Source: Calliopum simillimum
Taxonomy: Eukaryota; Arthropoda; Insecta; Diptera; Lauxaniidae
Direction: 5' to 3'
DNA length: 64,000 bases
Assembly (NCBI GenBank): GCA_951812925.1
Contig: OX638369.1
Coordinates: forward strand, 57,736,228 to 57,800,227
Position 1 is the first letter of the stretch; each line of letters begins with the position of its first letter. This document shows positions 10,328-21,432 of the stretch, piece by piece. Made by a program: the position numbers and the translations under genes. A model generated the notes under the pieces. It did not search any database and had not been told where the DNA came from. It was given only the letters and a program-made list of their open reading frames with translations.

Positions 10328-11229
10328 CACAGGTTTACAAAAAAAAAAAAATGTGATGGTGTTTTGATCAGACTATGTGTTTCCTAGGGACTTTGACGTC
10401 CTGAATCCGAATCCGAGGTCCGTTTTTTCCAGAACGTCTCAGAAAAAACTTTTCAAGGTCATATGGAGGTCATGTGTCGTTTAGTGATAAATTGGCTAAA
10501 ATGCTGAAACTAGTTTTTTATCATTAAGTTTTTAGTTCTTAAAAAGAATATGTGATTAAAAAGTGTATCTCGGATCTAGTTTCGGAGATATAGCCATCGG
10601 AAGATCCGGATATATCTTCTATGAAAACCACTATAAATTGGGAACCCCTGGATAGATTTGTAAAATATTGGTGTCATATGAAAGGTATTTTGATAGCCTA
10701 TAAAAATGTTTTGAACATATTTTCAATTGGATCCATAGTTTTCGAGATATGAGCTTTTTTGAAAATTTTTGAAATTTTTTAATTACAACAACAAATAAAT
10801 CAGCAACACCAACAACAACAACAACAACAAAGACAACAATAACAACAATAAAATGCCTTTCTTATGACACCAATATTTTTCAAATCCATTCAGGGGTTCC
10901 CAACTTACAGCGGTTTTCATAGAAGATATATATTCTGATCTTCCGATCGCTATATCTCCGAAACTAGATCCGAAATACCCTCTTTGCTCACATATTCTTT
11001 CTAAGACCTAAGAGCTCAATGATTAAAAATTAGTTTCGGAATTTCAGCGAATTTATCACTAAACGACACATGAACCCCATTTTGACCTCCATATGACCTT
11101 GAAATCTTTTTTCTCAGACGTTCTGGAAAAAAACGGACCCGGGATTCGGATTCAGGACGTCAAAGTCCTTAGGAAACACATAGTCTGGTCAAAACGCCAT
11201 GACATTTTTTTTTTTTTTGTAAGCCTGTG
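10328..11229. mobile_element. Nested foldback element with TAA duplication, 902 bp
   Basis: The ends cacaggtttacaaaaaaa and tttttttgtaagcctgtg are inverted, flanked by TAA at 10325-10327 and 11230-11232. Arms pair for several hundred bases: gactatgtgtttcctaggga against aggaaacacatagtc, and gacctccatatgacctt against aaggtcatatggaggtc. The loop holds a CAA-rich tract. Confidence 0.85.
10785..10855 (+). repeat. CAA-rich microsatellite in foldback loop
   Basis: An imperfect run of caa units (caacaacaacaacaacaa and variants) at the turn of the 10328-11229 palindrome. Confidence 0.85.
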
Positions 11230-11234
11230 TAACT

Positions 11235-11935
11235 AATATGTGTGTGTAACATTTTGCAGGACATATTTTCTAAGCTAATTTGAGGTCACTGAGTCCGAAA
11301 ATTGCATTTACTTTTTTTTTTCTAGGGGCCGTTCTCGAGATAATCGACCTTTTCGATTTTTTAGGTTATAGCTCCATTTTTTCGAACATATTTTGAGAAA
11401 CCCAATTTCGATCGAATATGTTTTCGCACTATTATAGAGAAAAATTATTAAACTTCCAACAAATGTGCCAATATCTAAGATCCGATTCAAATTGGCTGAG
11501 TTATAGCAAGGAAAATTTCATTTTTATAGTAGTTTTTTACACTTTTTCGTTCTTAAGCCAAATTAAACACGGTTTTTTTGCCAGTTGCTTATGAAAATAT
11601 ATATTTTTTTTGTTTTAATTTAATAGTGTACTTAATTGCAAATATTTGGAGTTCAATTTTAGCAAAATCGGATCATTTTTAAAAAGTTATTAAGGTTTTA
11701 GTGAAATAAGACCGTTTCGATTTTCATAGAAAAAATTAATTTTTTTAACAAAAATTTAAAAAATAATTTGTGTTTTCTATGAAAATCGAAATGGTCTTAT
11801 TTCACTTAAACCTTAATAACCTTTTAAAAATGAACTTTTCGTTGCTATAACTCAGCCAATTTGAATCGGATCTTAGATATTGGCACATTTGTTGGACGAA
11901 AAATTCTTAAAACTTAAGGTAAGCGCGTCAGGGAT
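11235..11935. mobile_element. Foldback related to the 61720-63179 element
   Basis: The palindrome is centred near 11745: aacaaatgtgccaatatcta against tagatattggcacatttgtt, and tctatgaaaatcgaaa repeated inverted. The left part (11270-11360) shares aatttgaggtc, ccgttctcgaga.aatcg and ttatagc.cca order with 61925-62010, so both belong to one family. It lies inside the TTAA foldback. Confidence 0.7.
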
Positions 11936-12449
11936 GTAATTAATATGTAATGTGAAAAGACCTAATTGATTTTAACGATTTTTTTGGTTTCGGGCTTAAA
12001 TTTCGACCTTTAAGTGTTAAGAAACTAGTAGTGAAATTATATAGCAAATATTTCTGTAGAAATACTGACTCAATATTCCCCTGTTTTAGGTGTCATTTTT
12101 GTACCTTTTTAAGAAAAGGTCAAAATGACCCACATGTGGGGGTCAAACAGGGTTAAAATTTTAGACGAAAATATTCCCCGCAATATTTTGCATAAGTTTG
12201 TTTAACACATGATACACCTCAGATATAAGGATCATGTAGTTAAATTCATCGATTTAACACAAGAACGCGTTATTTGTGTTTTTTTCATGTACAGTGGATT
12301 AAATAACTTCAAAAAACGATTAAAAAAAAATGTGACGTGCTGGAGAAAAACTACGAGACTCGGGTATTTTTTTTTAACGTCTACTTTAAGAATTTTTTAG
12401 ATTTTCTCATGAGTTTTAGAAAAAGTTCGAAATTGTCGAACAGTGTAAT

Positions 12450-13210
12450 ACAAAAAAACGTATAATTTTTTAGCGCCAACATTTTTCCAAGAACATTATC
12501 TTAATTTTCAAGCAAACTCGGGTAGTCGATCTGTGAAAAAAAAGTTATGAGCAAAAAACATGTTTTTTACATTGTTGAGCCCCTATCTTTGGCACTGGAT
12601 TAAACCTTTTCATCTGAAAAACTGCGATGGAAATGTGGGGTGGTGCGCTTGGCAAAGAATGCCCCATATTTTTTTAGTAATCGTTACAATCATGGGTAAA
12701 CTTCAATTTTGTCGATAAAAAAAATTATTTCATTCAAATTTTAACGGTTTTTTGCCATTTTGTCGAAAACTAAGTAGCTCATCGATTTTTTTTTCTAATC
12801 CCATATATGAAGCAAAACACGCCAATTAAAAATGAATAGGATCACTTACTTATATATATCAATTTATAAACTTTGGTGTAAAGTACAAATTTTTGAAAAA
12901 ACATCCTTTTCATGAAAATGACTAAAAACGCCAACTTCAACACCCTGTACTTTAACAATTAATGGTGCAAGGACCAAAACCTCCCGGATTATTGTTTTTG
13001 CACACCGGAACTACCATTTTGCCAAATTTGAGCGAAATCGGAGACAAAAAAAAAATTTTTTCAGCTGGTACACTTGGCGTGGTTTGCTTCATATGAATAC
13101 GCAACACAAAAATTTGTCCTACCTTTTTTACTATGTTAGAAATGCAGCACCACTTTGAATTATACACTATTAGAAAGGTATTCGTGTGTAAATGTGCACA
13201 AAGTTAAAAC
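12450..13210. other. AT-rich DNA, no gene
   Basis: Short local inverted repeats (for example around 12552-12580), but no bounded element or gene recognised. Confidence 0.4.
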
Positions 13211-13212
13211 TA

Positions 13213-14241
13213 CACCTAATTCTGTTTTTACACGGTAGATTGGTTCCAGAAAAAACCGTGTATAAAAAAACCGTGTAAAAAAAGACACTGACCGTATACA
13301 AAAATAGGTGATTGTTTCCTTATCTTTGAAACCTATTAAAATTAGTGAAAAACAAGGATTTTTTAAGAACAAGTATTAATGTTTCTTTTATTAAATCACA
13401 TATTTAATGTGTTTTTACACAAGCATAAGTATTAAAGAAAAAGATGTATGCAATCTTATTTCAAAAGTAATGTTGATTAAATGTATGACAACCCAACGGG
13501 AAACGGAAGCGCATTGAAACGACTTCAGTTGCGCTTCTAGGGAAGCAAGAAGCTGCTTCCAGTGCTGTTCTCACTGCTTATCTATTTTAACACAGCATGT
13601 CCGAGCGGAGATGCAAATCTTCAGAAGCACATGAAATACGCTTCAAATACGCTTCCGTGGAAGCACACATTTGGAGGCATATGAAATACGCTTCCGTGGA
13701 AATTTTTCAAAATTTTAAGTTCCATTTCACAAAAATTACTTTTTTTCTGTAACTTTTGGTAGATTTATGAAATTTTATAAGCAACAAAAAAAAAAAAAAT
13801 AGAATTTGAAAAATTTTGTATGCTGCTAGAGATGTGCTTCTATTGCGTTCTTTTTGGAAGCAGCTTCATTTCTTCCCGTTAACAAGTTCAGGAACTATAA
13901 AAATCCAATAAAACAGCTTTGTTGTTAACAAAAAGAATAGGTTTTTAAATTTTTTAGGTAAGAAAAAACTAAAATGATAATCATAAATGCAGGAACATAA
14001 ATTTAATTGCTGTCATCATCAGTTACTCGCATTCGCTTTGGTTGTATGCAATAAGGGAATTCCCCTAAATTTGTGATATGAACACATTTCGCAAAAATTA
14101 ACAAATAAAATTTAAGCCCAAAAAATTTTGAATCGTGCTAAATGGAATAAAATCGTGTAAAAATATTTTTAAAAAATTATTTTCAAACCGTGTTAAATCA
14201 AAACCGTGTAAAAAAAGACCGTGTAAAAACGGAATTAGGTG
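13213..14241. mobile_element. Foldback/MITE with TA duplication, 1029 bp
   Basis: Ends are cacctaattctgtttttaca and, inverted, tgtaaaaacggaattaggtg, flanked by TA at 13211-13212 and 14242-14243. The ends also carry iterated accgtgta(a/t)aaaaa motifs. The interior 13495-13885 has its own inverted ends (aacgggaa...ttcccgtt) and iterated cgcttccgtggaa and gaagca motifs, probably a further nested element. Confidence 0.85.
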
Positions 14242-14243
14242 TA

Positions 14244-15480
14244 TTTTAATATTTTGCCATTAAGCCAGGTAAAATTAAACTCAAATTTTTCAATATTAAC
14301 ACAAAATACGCAGTCACACAGAGCTGAAAAGAGGATACAGCACAAAGAGAAAGACAAGAAGCTGGCTGACACTGAATATGTTTTTTGTCTTCTCTTCGTT
14401 TCACATTTGTCATTGTACCAGCGATGATAAATGGACTTTTCTATTTTGTACCAAATACCAAAAAAAAAGTACTAAAACTGTCCAAAAAGTACCAAAATTA
14501 TTTAAATACATTTGTGGTCAAATTTTTACCATTGGGTGGTTCTAGATAGTCTTAAATTCTTCAAAATTCCATATGCTTTCATAGCATATACATATCGTTC
14601 GTGTACTACAAGAACGGCACAACTCGAAAATTGCGAATTTTGTGTTAATGATGCAGAATTATTCGATATATCATGCTTCATACTGTGTGAAAATTTCATA
14701 ATAAGTAATATCTTTAACAGTCACCGTTTGAGAACGAAATAACTTTTTCAATTGAAAACTTTAAACGTATTTTCTGCAAAATCGAGTTTTTTGACTTGTT
14801 TAGTTCTTGTAGTAAATGAGCGATATGTTTGTCATTATATGTTGAAATATTGATAAAAATTTAATTTTCGTTTGTCAATTAACAACTTTTTATTCATTCC
14901 AGTTTTAACGGTTTTTTCGGCATTTTTTCAAAAACCACTCTATTTTTTTTAAGTGCACCAAAATATTTGGAACTGAATAGGCTTTATACATACATAGGTG
15001 GGATGCAATCGTTGTTTATATTCTCAAAGGCGCACCGTGCCTGCGTAAGGTATTAACGGTTTGACACTATAATCAGAAATACACCTATGACAATAACTTT
15101 GTGAATTGAAATTTCAGTTAACTATAAATAAAATTTAAGGCTTCTAATATGATATGGCGAATTTATTCAAATTTTTAACTAAAATGTATTCTCCAGCTAT
15201 AAATCACTCGAACATTTGAACACTTCACTTGTGTTATGCAAATCAGTTTGAAAATATCTTTGGACCAAAAATCACTGTTAGAGTGGTATTAATCAGCTAT
15301 TATTTTTACATAAATTTTAATATTTAATTTAGTTATAGAAAAGAAAAAAACTACAGTTCTTTACCATGTAAACTTTGAAATTTTAACTTAAAAATGTCAC
15401 TTTTTATACTGTTGTCGTATATTTAAAAAAAATAATAAATTGAAAAACAAAAAAAAGTCTATTGACCGGCAACACTTTTA
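14244..15480. other. AT-rich DNA, no gene
   Basis: Several 60-80 codon open frames have no recognisable content. Short runs of gtaccaa-type repeats lie at 14455-14500. I see nothing bounded. Confidence 0.4.
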
Positions 15481-15930
15481 ATTTATTCGAACCGTTCACA
15501 AGACCGGCCAAGTTGAATCTGAATTTTTAAAATTCTTCGCTTCCAAGTTTTTTCAAAAAATGAAAAATATGAAGTATGATCGTTACCGCTATCGAGAGTG
15601 AAAATGAGAGTGTGTGTGAGAGAGAGAGAGAGATATTAACTAAATAAATTAACTCAGCTGAGATTGCGTGAGAAACAGTCTGCTTACAACAACAATGAAA
15701 CAAAGTTCAAGCCCAACAACATTAATATAAAAAAACATTAAAAATTTAATTTATTACTCTCAATTTAACACCCACATTTTGCAACTACTCACACTTACCA
15801 CAACAACAAATAAAAAGACACTCCGATGCAGCGCTTTGATTGCAAGCGGGAGAATCATCTTTACTTGAGAACGCTGTCGCAGTTGCAATTTGCAACCAAG
15901 TACATACACAGTGTGCGATTAAGTTCTTAA
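15481..15930. promoter_or_regulatory. Candidate regulatory segment with GAGA run
   Basis: A non-repetitive stretch, richer in GC than its surroundings, with a gagagagagagagag run at about 15618-15633, a preceding gagagtgtgtgtgag run, and a gcgctttgattgcaag segment. On the minus strand a good donor (ttgttgtgGTAAGTGTG) lies at about 15798, so this could be the untranslated first exon of the minus-strand gene at 8593-8803. That link is inference only. Confidence 0.3.
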
Positions 15931-16259
15931 GTAGGACAGTATGTTTATGCATATTTTACAGATACAGGGCTTAAAAAGATTTCAAAATTTCTGAGCCATT
16001 AAAGATGAAATTTTAAATTTTTTTGACTTTGGGGACCATTTTAGTATGAAAAGGGTCCTATTAACATGCCTTTTTACAATTTTTTACTTTTTTTTTTTTT
16101 GAATTCTCATAAAATTGCCTTAAATTCGGTTGCACATTTGTAACACCAATTTTTTTGATTTGAAGTCAGAAAAAAATAAATTTATATATTAACACTTTCT
16201 AGTAATTGTGTGCATTTTGTTTGCACTGTCGTAAAAAACACTTCTAATGTTGCTTTCTG

Positions 16260-16565
16260 AATATATTTTTTGTATGGGCTGTAGGCGTGTCCGTTGATCG
16301 ATTACGCTAGTTTTAAATTCCTCGAGCCAACTTTTACGGCAAAGCCACAGGACCAAATTTCACCGAATTATCTTGGTTAGTTTTTCTTAAAAAATATTTC
16401 CACAGACAGACAGACACCCAGCCAGCCAGACGGACATGGCTATATCGACTCAGGAGGTGACGCTCATCAAGAATATATATACTTTTCTTTATCTGCTACG
16501 CCTCCTTCTCAGCGTTACAAACGGAAGGACAAAGTGAATATACCCTGAGTGTAGGGTATAAAAAA
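16260..16565 (+). repeat. Dispersed repeat copy (acagacagacagacac motif)
   Basis: Shares ordered blocks with the inverted copy at 33305-33610: the cagacagaca and ccagccagac run, tatatcgactcaggaggt, gatcaagaatatatatac-like, cgcctccttctc, ggacaaagtgaatataccct and the gtagggtata end. A partial copy is at 49770-49925. It resembles repeats common in fly genomes; I do not assign a named family. Confidence 0.65.
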
Positions 16566-16774
16566 AAAAGAAATATAAATTTTAAAGGTCCACAACATTT
16601 GATTCCAAAACATGATATTAATTCATTCAAACTGTTGAGGGATATAATCACTTATTTTTTAGTTAATTACGCAAAAAGAAAAAATAGCAAACTTATGCAA
16701 TTGTATGTATATTATGTACTGAATTTCTTTTTGTTAATAGCTACATAATACGAAAATTGTGATAACATTTTGTG

Positions 16775-17082
16775 CACGGAGAAAAAAATAGTACTTGCTA
16801 CTTTGTTTCTCATAAATTTTACCAGAATTTCAAATCAAAATAGTGGCAACTTCACACCGAAATAAGATTCACCTTACTGTTTTAGTCAATTCAGAATGTA
16901 TGTTTCTTAGTAATTTTTATGAAAAAATTGGAGTGATATTTGCCTTACTGCATAGTTCAAACAACAAAAAAAAAACAAAAAAAAAAAAATTAACTGACCG
17001 ATGCTGGGGTACGAATCCTGGCCCTTCCGTATGATAGTCAGATACATATCCTCTGCGCTGCTTACGCATGTTTTGTAGAAGC
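16775..17082 (-). repeat. tRNA-like repeat family, copy 1
   Basis: Near-identical to 17524-17809 over almost its whole length. On the minus strand it starts with a tRNA-like head: gcgcagaggatatgt-like box A and a gggttcg(t)acccc-like box B (here ggattcgtacccc, about 17008-17020). A T-rich linker follows, then a body containing two cagtaaggt(a/g)aat motifs, ending near caccg-tgcacgga. This fits a tRNA-derived SINE, but the ends could also be those of a small DNA element. Confidence 0.6.
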
Positions 17083-17094
17083 TATATCTTATAT

Positions 17095-17400
17095 GGTGTC
17101 CCAAATGTTCAAAAACCACGATTTTTGAGGTTGTATAGAACACGCACGAAATTGTTTTGCTCTTTGCAATATTTAATGCCGTTCTTTGTCTTCAAAATGA
17201 GCTACAAACTGGTCTTGTATGATTTTTCTTGAAAAAGTTATGACCATTTTAAAATTATACATAAAAGTTAAAAATCGTTTGTGGTTTCTCATATGATTTT
17301 CTCTCCATGGTGTCATAAAATAACTTTTTAAAGAAAAATCGCACAAGACCAGCTTGTAACTCATTTTGAAGGCAAAGAATAATACTATATTTTGCATTCA
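17095..17400. mobile_element. Foldback element, gacgattttt-gaggttgtat family
   Basis: aaaatgagctacaaactggt and its inverse accagcttgtaactcatttt pair around a centre near 17278. The left side carries tcaaaaaccacgatttttga and tagaacacgcacgaaattg, phrases repeated at 18840-18900, 21135-21210 and 26840-26900. It lies between two copies of the tRNA-like repeat. Confidence 0.65.
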
Positions 17401-17523
17401 ATGGCTTAAAAATTAACCCGAAATATTGAAAATAAAAAAACATAAAAACATAAACTTTTGTTTTTATTACCACGGCTGAAGCTCAATATTTTACACTAAA
17501 TTTACATAAAAAAAGCCGATTAC

Positions 17524-17809
17524 CACACGGAGAAGTACTCGCTACTTTATTTCTCATAAATTTTACAAGAATTTCAAATCAGAATGGTGGCAACTTCACA
17601 CCGAAATAAGATTCACCTTACTGTTTTAGTCAATTCAGAATGTATGTTTCCTAGTAATTTTTATGAAAAAATTGGCGTGATATTTACCTTACTGTATAGT
17701 TCAAACCAAAAAAAAAATAGCTGACCGGCGCTTGGGTACGAACCCTGGCCCTTCCGTATGATCGTCAGTTACATATCCTCTGCGCTGCTTGCGCATGTGA
17801 TGTAGAAGC
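17524..17809 (-). repeat. tRNA-like repeat family, copy 2
   Basis: Direct repeat of 16775-17082 in the same orientation, with a clearer box B on the minus strand (gggttcgtaccc, about 17734-17745). Downstream, 17817-18235 matches 57184-57310 inverted, so the repeated unit may be longer than the tRNA-like part. Confidence 0.6.
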
Positions 17810-18235
17810 AAAAAAATTTGTATATAAAGAAAATGTCTGTCCAAAAATAGAAATTGTTACTAAAATTGTAAAAGTTAAAATGATTCTATATTCTTATGAT
17901 ATTTACCTTAGTCGAGTGGGGTGATAATTATGACACTCATTTTTGTGCGTGAAAAAAAAAAGTTATTTTGACTAAGAATTATAAATTCAAAATGGACATT
18001 CATTTTTTTTCTGAAAGTATAAATTACTTTACATAAAGTCAAATGTAGGAAATTTGTATTAAATATTCCTTTATTATTTAACTACATTTTATTTGTAAAT
18101 ATGACGTTAGGGATCCATCAAATAGTTCTTACGTAAGGTAAATTATATTTGAAATTTAGTGTTAATTACTTTAATTTTTCGACTAGCCGAGTGGAGTAAA
18201 AATTATGATGCGTATTTTTCTCCGCATTTCTGGCC
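17810..18235. repeat. Flanking part of the tRNA-like composite repeat
   Basis: Contains tcgagtgggg-tgataattatga and its second version gccgagtgg-agtaaaaattatga about 265 bp apart, plus a cgtaaggtaaat motif. The same blocks lie inverted at 57184-57310. The terminal gtatttttctccgc mirrors the cggagaagtac end at 17529, so 17526-18230 could be one short-TIR element. Confidence 0.45.
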
Positions 18236-18239
18236 TTTG

Positions 18240-18835
18240 GTGACCCAAAGTGAAATTTTCCGTGGAATATTTTTAATAGAAATCTTTAACCAATTATAAC
18301 CAAGATTTTAGAAAAAGTGGTCGAAAAAACTCATAAAGCAGGACATAATTGGTCAAAATGTTCTAAAAAATTATTCCTTGCGTGATTTCTTAAACCCTAA
18401 CAAAATAAAATAAGCGACCACTAAAAAAATCTCAGCCCACTTTGGGCCTTCAGTTTTTTTGGGGTAATCGTAAATCAGTCTAATATATTTGCATATATGT
18501 ATGTATTTAGCTCTTTCTTTATTTTTTGCTCCACTTTGATACATATTTGATATGCCAGAATTAATTTGACAAAGTTCTAACTGCCAGATAGAACTTTGTG
18601 TTTTTGTAAGATTTTTTTTTTTTTTTTCAGATAGAACTTTGTGAAGCAAAGTAAAGCAGGCACCGATTTTGAGCCGACATAGCTTATGTTGTAAGTAATT
18701 GGACTTAAAAAAAACCAACACTTTAGATCTATGCTGTTTTTGAAAAATTGAACAATTCGAAACGAAAATAGTCATTTTCGATAAACTTGCCAACGATGAA
18801 TCCGTATCTGGCATCAGAGATATCCTACCCTAAAT
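18240..18835. other. Unassigned repeat-like DNA
   Basis: 18240-18360 resembles 37070-37140 and 10140-10210 (ttttccgtggaatattttt, aaccaattataacc). A 147-codon open frame on the minus strand (18371-18814) is low-complexity in places and has no recognisable domain; I do not call it a gene. Confidence 0.4.
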
Positions 18836-19410
18836 GTTCAAAAATGTTCAAAAACACAATTTTCGAGGTTGTATAGAACACGCACGGAATTGCTTTTTTC
18901 TATTGATTGCAACATTTAGTACTAATCTTTGTCTTCAAAGTTTTTCGCTCCTTTAAGCAAGGATAACTTGAGAACTAGAGTCGATCCTGACAAAAAAATT
19001 ATACCGTAGGACTCGGATAATCTTGGTGGATCTGAATTTACTCACATAACTAAGGCCGTAATATAAAACAAAAAATTTTGTCCTTGGTGCGGAGTTGAAA
19101 TATCAATATTTCAATGGACAATAACTCGGAGAGTAAGGATCTTATTGAAAAAAAACATAGAGATTTTTTGAGAAAGGTTATGGCTTTTTGATGTCATTAA
19201 CAAAAATGTATGACACTGGTTGCCGTAAGTGTTATAGTACTTCAAATATGCCGCAAAACAGCTATTTTTGTTAGAGTCAATTGGGCAAATCTAATATTAT
19301 TTTCGCATTCAGTACGTCATGATTACTCGAAATCGATTCCGAAACCTTGTGCCGCAAAATCAGTGTTGCCCTGTGTTATAGAAATAGTAGCACATGTCAT
19401 CAGCTGAAAT
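18836..19410. repeat. Dispersed repeat fragments
   Basis: 18840-18900 belongs to the family at 17095 and 21121. 18950-19380 shares ordered blocks with 47890-48440 (aactcgaaatcgattccga, gcattcagta, aaatatgcc.caaaacagctattttt, ccttggtg.atctgaatttactca), partly in inverted order. Confidence 0.55.
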
Positions 19411-20765
19411 CAAAAAAGACGATATGTTCATAATATATTCTTAATTCAAATCAAGTAACGTGTACGTAGTACATGTTAACTTTTAGTCAAATCTTTCACT
19501 GTGACATATACAACAGCAAACAGCTGATCATGCAAGAAACTGGGCAATAGAGAGGGAGAGCGAAGCAGTAGCTAACGAGAATTCAATTAAATATACAAAA
19601 TTGAACCGAATTCGGGCACTTTGATTACCAGGAAATGTCTTTATATAATCTAATAACATTTTAAAAGATAATATATCTAGAAATGTATACAAGTAATACT
19701 TCAATTCAATATACCATTACTAAACGTTAAGTTTTAAGCGGTTTTGTTATATGGATGACAACTAGCTTAAAGTAGCTTCTGAGTAGCTTAAACCGCCATG
19801 AACAAATCCAACACAAGAGAGCGAAAGATTATTGATAAGTGATCCAAACAGATCTGCTCTCAATAAAATACTTAGATAGGAATATGGTGTACTCGTATTC
19901 AAACAAGAAGTTTCCATACATATTTGGTTTCAACCAGTCAATACTGTATAAGAATTGGAGTATGATTTTGTTTTTGGAAATGCATTGCTCTCAATTTTTT
20001 ATGAAAATTTATTAAAATGATTTCAAGGGATTTGTTTGAGCATGCGATACAAAACTGATTATCTCTTAGTTTAGACCTGTTTTGGGAGGATTTTACTTGA
20101 ATTAGAATGTGTGTTTCTAAGCGAATCATCAACAAAATTTTAGTATCTAGGACCATTTGGATTTAACTAGTGATTACTGTTTTATTTTTTACTTTGTATT
20201 TGACATCGCTGTTGATAATAATCAATATTTCTTATAAGAACTTAAAAAAATAAATTATTTTTTCCATTAAAATGTATGAAGGATTTATGAAAAATATTTG
20301 AAATCATATGACGAAGTAAAATTACCATTGAAAAGGAAGTCAAAATCTTTGAATTTTCTGGGATTATTAAATTTTTCTAAAAATGTAAATGCAGCCCCAT
20401 TAAACATCCTTATCATTTATCGCTTATAAGCACTTTTGGATTAAAAATTTTTATAAACTCCTTAAACAGGCGTACCACCACCACCAACATAATTTAAATA
20501 TATGTATTTTAGTAAAAAAATATTTGAAATATCATAGAAATTGGAAATCAAGAAATAAGCATTAAAATTAAATTAAATTTGTAAAAATAAAAATATAAAA
20601 AATTAAATTTAAAATGGAAAACAACTTCACTCTCCATTCGATAGAATATGCTTCAACACAACAACGAGTTCCCATACTGTCTATTAATTCGCAACAGATT
20701 TTTGGTAGCGAGATCGCTTAGTAAATGCGAAAAGTCCCAGATAAATTAGGGTGTTTCAGTTTTTC
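19411..20765. other. Largely unique intergenic or intronic DNA
   Basis: No repeat partner was noticed in the window. Two cagctg E-box words lie at about 19402 and 19520. A 36-codon frame at 20614-20721 (ATG in aaaATGG context) is the only coding candidate and is weak. Confidence 0.4.
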
Positions 20766-20769
20766 TTTC

Positions 20770-21118
20770 AAACAGGATAGAAAAAAAGCAAAGATAAAAA
20801 AAAAAAACAAACCAACAAGACCAAGAAAAAGATCATAGCAGTCTTGGTATTGGTTTTATATTGAGTGTTGGTCTTGATTTTGGTTATAAAGTCTTGGTCT
20901 TGATTTAAGGCATTAAGTCTTAGGAGCGTTCTTAGTCTTAAAAAAATTTCTAAAGATTGTTGAACATTCAAAAATTCCAAACCCTATTTTTACAATGCCA
21001 AGATGCCAAGTCCCGAATTGAGAGTTGATTTTATGCTTGAAAGGGTCTTGACATGCCTATTAATGATCATCGTGACCAAGACCATAGCAGTCTTGATCTA
21101 GGTCTTGAAATTGCTCTA
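20770..21118. mobile_element. Degenerate copy of the cttggtcttg-rich hAT element
   Basis: Many cttggt(c/a)ttg and accaagacc words, with agcagtcttg, attttatgcttgaaa and the cacctattaat-like phrase, in the order seen at 29221-29529. Ends and duplication are no longer recognisable. Confidence 0.55.
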
Positions 21119-21120
21119 TC

Positions 21121-21432
21121 ACGAATGGTTTTTGAGATATTTTTACCTAAAAGTTCAAAAACACGATTTTTGAGGTTATATAGAGGACGCACGAAATTAT
21201 TTTTTTCTCTTTTCTACTAAGTGCAACGCTGATTCATTTTAAAGTGGTCATAACTTTTTAAGGTGAAATCATAAAAGATCAATGCATAACTTATTTTGAT
21301 AACGAATAATAGTACTAAGCGATGTATTTAGTAGAAAAGACCAAAAAACAATTTTTTTCGTCCTCTATACAACCTTAAAAATCATGTTTTTGAACTTTTA
21401 GGTTAGAATATCTCAAGAACCATACGTGATGC
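21121..21432. mobile_element. Foldback element, same family as 17095
   Basis: A clean palindrome: gttcaaaaacacgatttttg on the left against aaaaatcatgtttttgaac on the right, extending to tttttgagatatttttacct and aggttagaatatctcaag. Arms are about 100 bp or more, with the centre near 21277. Confidence 0.75.

Larger units (their letters stand above)
9912..12152. mobile_element. TTAA-flanked (piggyBac-type) foldback element
   Basis: Flanked by TTAA at 9908-9911 and 12153-12156, with ends ccctctacaacccccacatg and, inverted, catgtgggggtcaaacaggg. Arm pairing continues through gtgggtcatttttg, ttcttaaaaaggtac and the gggg..aatattgagtcag block, beyond 100 bp. TTAA plus CCC...GGG ends is the piggyBac signature. 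No transposase remains; the interior is other foldbacks. Confidence 0.7.
9658..12446. mobile_element. Foldback element with TAA duplication, carrying nested insertions
   Basis: Ends are cactgttcgaca and, inverted, tgtcgaacagtg, with TAA at 9655-9657 and 12447-12449. The outer arms, 9658-9907 and 12157-12446, pair over about 250 bp (for example catgtgttcagcaaacttgtg against taagtttgtttaacacatg). Without the inner TTAA element, the two arms would meet at an aaaattTTAAaatttt centre. Related ends occur at 1540-1694, 4040-5990 and 25333-26450. Confidence 0.8.

Noticed and set aside
9953..10330. 125-codon open frame on the minus strand
   Set aside because: Lies in the arm of a foldback; relatives of the same sequence at 3.6-4.1 kb do not keep the frame.
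17000..17060. tRNA gene on the minus strand
   Set aside because: Box A and B-like words are present, but acceptor and anticodon stems do not pair; copies are dispersed, so a tRNA-like repeat fits better.
18371..18814. 147-codon open frame on the minus strand
   Set aside because: No recognisable domain, biased composition, overlaps repeat-like phrases, no promoter or splice context.
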